Shown: in pieces, positions 61,131-64,000 of the stretch
How the letters are laid out: each line of letters starts with the position of its first letter
How positions within the stretch are numbered: the stretch's first letter is position 1
Notes under the pieces: model-generated
The model's database searches: none
What the model was told of the DNA's origin: nothing
What the model saw: only the letters and a program-made list of their open reading frames with translations
Position numbers and translations under genes: made by a program
Assembly: GCA_036245805.1 (NCBI GenBank)
Contig: BTRK01000004.1
Span: forward strand, 26,364,619-26,428,618
From: Pristionchus mayeri
Taxonomy: Eukaryota; Nematoda; Chromadorea; Rhabditida; Neodiplogasteridae
Length of the DNA stretch: 64,000 nucleotides
Direction: 5' to 3'

Positions 61131-64000
61131 GGCAACTACCTGTAGTATTAAAACAGTCAAACAACTTTTAATATTTCTATTTTAAAGTTACCGGACGAGG
61201 ACAAAATTGACTCCCTTTTTTTTGTTCTCCGTCGAATAGCCGATTGCTAAATTAGTTGAGAATGAATATACAAAAATGCTAAAAATCAATAATAGCCTCA
61301 AGGAAAGGCCGGAAATGATCAGCGTAATCCCGCGCTCTCTCACTTTTGCATACTCTCTCGTACAGGTGACCAGATCAGGGTCAGATCAGGGTTTCGTCCT
61401 CGTCCGGTAACTTTAAACTAAATGTTAAACGCAAATGAAGAAAAATATACACAAGATAGATAAGTAACAAGTTCTTCGCGTGTAAGTAGCTAGTGACCAT
61501 CACACGTAATGATCAATGCGTAAGTACAATCGTGCTATATGAAATCTGACAATATATAATCAGTTCATATTAATATAAACGCGTTTAAGCGACATGTGAG
61601 ATGCGCGTAGTATGTATCTATGTTGTTCGGCGGGGTGCTACATGAATAAGCATATTCATTCATTCATTCATTCATTATTTATATTCATGTCTCAACCTGC
61701 CCAACTCCAGAGATACTACGCGCATCTCGCGAGCTCGAATGCGGTTATCGGCGATGACCCAACTCTAACGGTCTGTGATTTCGTACAATCACACATTGAA
61801 AATAGATTAAACTTGGCAAATTTCCAAGATGTGCAGGTATCGAGAACAAGGAAGCAGCCCTCCTCCTTTTTAATAACTGAGTGATCTCGAAATGTTCTTG
61901 AAATTAAGGACCATCTGAGGGTGGGGCCTAACACGCCGTTCGTTACTGCCTATTCGTACTAAACGCAAATAAAATCCTCTATTGCATTTTCAAAAATTAA
62001 TATGTCAATGTGTTGTATATCGTATTTAAACTGCCAATCATATGTTGAAGCTAGTAACTATTTTTAAAGGTAAACCTCACGATGGGAGTCGTCAACGAAC
62101 TTACTCAGACGGCAAAGGCCAATCCGTTTAGCCTTCCTTGCGTTCGCTCGGGAGACTGCGCTGCTCCCAAGGGCGCTAGCGGTTAGTCCTCAGTTTTTTG
62201 TATTAATTTTTTTACATTTATCGATTTTATAATGATTTTGTAAGATGATTTTACAAGAAACGATAAATGGAATGTTGTCTCACAAAAACGTGGCAATTCT
62301 TAGTCAGTTGGTCCCCGTAGTGAATTCTTCAATGACGTCTGAAACTCTGGGAAAGATAGTCCTTGCTAAAAGCCCTCGTAGAGATGGAGTGTTTGGACTA
62401 TCTTTTATAGTTCTGTTATGGATCATACTATATTTTTGGTGTATTACGAAGATAGTTGATGGTTTGTTTGAATGGTTGGATACGAGCAATAGGCCCGAAG
62501 TACTGCAAAATTCGTTGCTTATTATTGGTACTACTATGCAGTCGTGGATAGGTAATTCATGTTCACTCTTCTGTTAAAGCATATCAGTGTTCTATTTTCA
62601 GACGATGGTCTAGTTGCATATGGTTCTGGCAAGTATTACGCTCTTTGTGGTCTCGGAGGAATACTTTCGTGTGGTATTACTCACACCGCCATCGTTCCTC
62701 TCGATCTGATCAAGTGCCGTATCCAGGTTTGTAATTAACAACAAATCTTCGTGAAATAGATATTTGTTCAGGTCAACCCCGAGAAGTACAAAGGAATCGT
62801 ATCTGGATTCCGAACCACCGTCGCCGAGGAAGGATTCCGAGCTCTTGCTAAGGGATGGGCTCCTACAGCCGTTGGATACTCCATGCAAGGACTCGGAAAG
62901 TTTGGATTCTATGAGATGTTCAAGATCATGTACGCCGATGCTATCGGAGAGGTGATATTTATATATCATTCTTTATTTATAGTTGGTCATTCTACTTTTT
63001 TTTTCAGGAGCTCGCATACGAGTGGCGTACTACCCTTTACTTAGCTGCTTCTGCCTCAGCCGAGTTCTTCGCTGATATACTTCTTGCTCCCATGGAGGCC
63101 ACTAAGGTCCGCATCCAGACCTCTCCTGGAGCTCCCCCCACCCTTCGTGGGTGCGCGCCCATGATCATGAAGAATGAGGGTCTCTCTGGTTTCTACAAAG
63201 GTCTCCCTCCTCTTTGGATGAGACAGATCCCCTACACCATGATGAAGTTCGCCTGCTTCGAGAGAACTGTCGAGCTCCTCTACAAGTACGCTGTCCCGAA
63301 GCCTCGTGCTGAGTGCTCCAAGAGCGAGCAGCTGTTGGTAACCTTCGTTGCTGGCTACATCGCTGGAGTGTTCTGCGCTGTTGTTTCTCACCCAGCTGAC
63401 ACGATTGTCTCGAAGCTCAACCAGGACAGCAGTGCCTCCGCCGGAGATATTGTCAAGAAGCTTGGATTTGGAGGTCTCTGGAAGGGACTCACTCCTCGTA
63501 TCATCATGATTGGTACCCTCACTGCTCTGCAGTGGTTCATCTACGATTCCGTGAAAGTCGCCTTCAAGCTTCCCCGCCCCCCTCCCCCAGAGATGCCCGC
63601 TTCCCTCAAGGCCAAGCTCGAGGCACAGGGAAAAACCCACTAGTTTGATATGCAGTTGAAGATAAACGTTCGATGTAGTGTTCTCCCTGTTGATGCAATC
63701 CATGCGAGTAGCTTTCTCATGATTATCTTATTGTAAGCCTCTCTTTTGTTGGTTTAAAATAGATTCAGATAGTTTATAAATGATTGATCCGGCAAGTATA
63801 TCAGTTTTCTGGGCAACGCACTGTGCAACATATAGAATCACGAAACAAAAATGCACTGCTTCAAATGGGAGGTTGTGATAGCGAGACACACTGTCAATAA
63901 TTTTGGCAATTGTTTAGACAATTTCATTGGATATCTCTCGCTCTGGATTCATTCTTTGGACTGGCTATTCTATTCTTTTGGAGTAATAGCTTGCAGTCTA

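Overview
The window looks like a nematode chromosome, most likely a free-living rhabditid or diplogastrid. Six conserved genes could be assembled exon by exon with GT-AG junctions and matching phases. They use C. elegans-like splice signals, several introns of only about 37-46 bp, and apparent trans-splice acceptors a few bases before start codons. As I recall, daf-18, gar-1, nhr-67, pfd-1 and the phosphate carrier F01G4.6 all lie on C. elegans chromosome IV, and nhr-67 and pfd-1 lie close together there. This suggests a preserved linkage group, but it is from memory and unchecked.

Layout. At 1-20.9 kb, on the minus strand, lies a PTEN/daf-18 lipid phosphatase gene whose 3' end runs to or past the left edge. 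Its introns and 3' side are packed with transposable elements: hAT-like elements with 8-bp target duplications, a CR1/jockey-like LINE, a Tc1/mariner (DD37D) element and large fold-back palindromes. At 22.4-25.3 kb are more palindromes and hAT-like elements. At 26.7-28.6 kb, plus strand, is GAR1. At 29.9-34.5 kb, minus strand, is an unnamed four-exon gene of 178 aa with an apparent GC-AG intron. At 37.0-38.1 kb, plus strand, is an unnamed three-exon gene of 103 aa. At 38.5-41.1 kb, minus strand, is a tailless/NR2E-type nuclear receptor (nhr-67-like). At 41.5-44.7 kb, minus strand, is UDP-N-acetylglucosamine pyrophosphorylase. At 45.0-61.1 kb, minus strand, is prefoldin subunit 1, whose 121-aa product is spread over 16 kb because two introns are filled with nested palindromes and mariner-like elements. 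At 62.1-63.6 kb, plus strand, is the mitochondrial phosphate carrier.

The genes are unrelated housekeeping or developmental genes and form no pathway. pfd-1 and the UAP gene are tandem on the minus strand with about 310 bp between stop and start, which could be an operon. The most striking property is the nesting of mobile DNA. hAT-like elements sit inside fold-back elements, a truncated LINE sits inside a hAT-like element, and mariner-like elements sit inside palindrome arms. In several cases both copies of the 8-bp target duplication can be read. Poly-G/poly-C runs of 10-22 nt are also unusually common.

I found no CRISPR array and no convincing tRNA or rRNA gene. I found no cluster of unknown genes that would amount to a new system. 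The findings of most interest concern gene structure and transposon biology.
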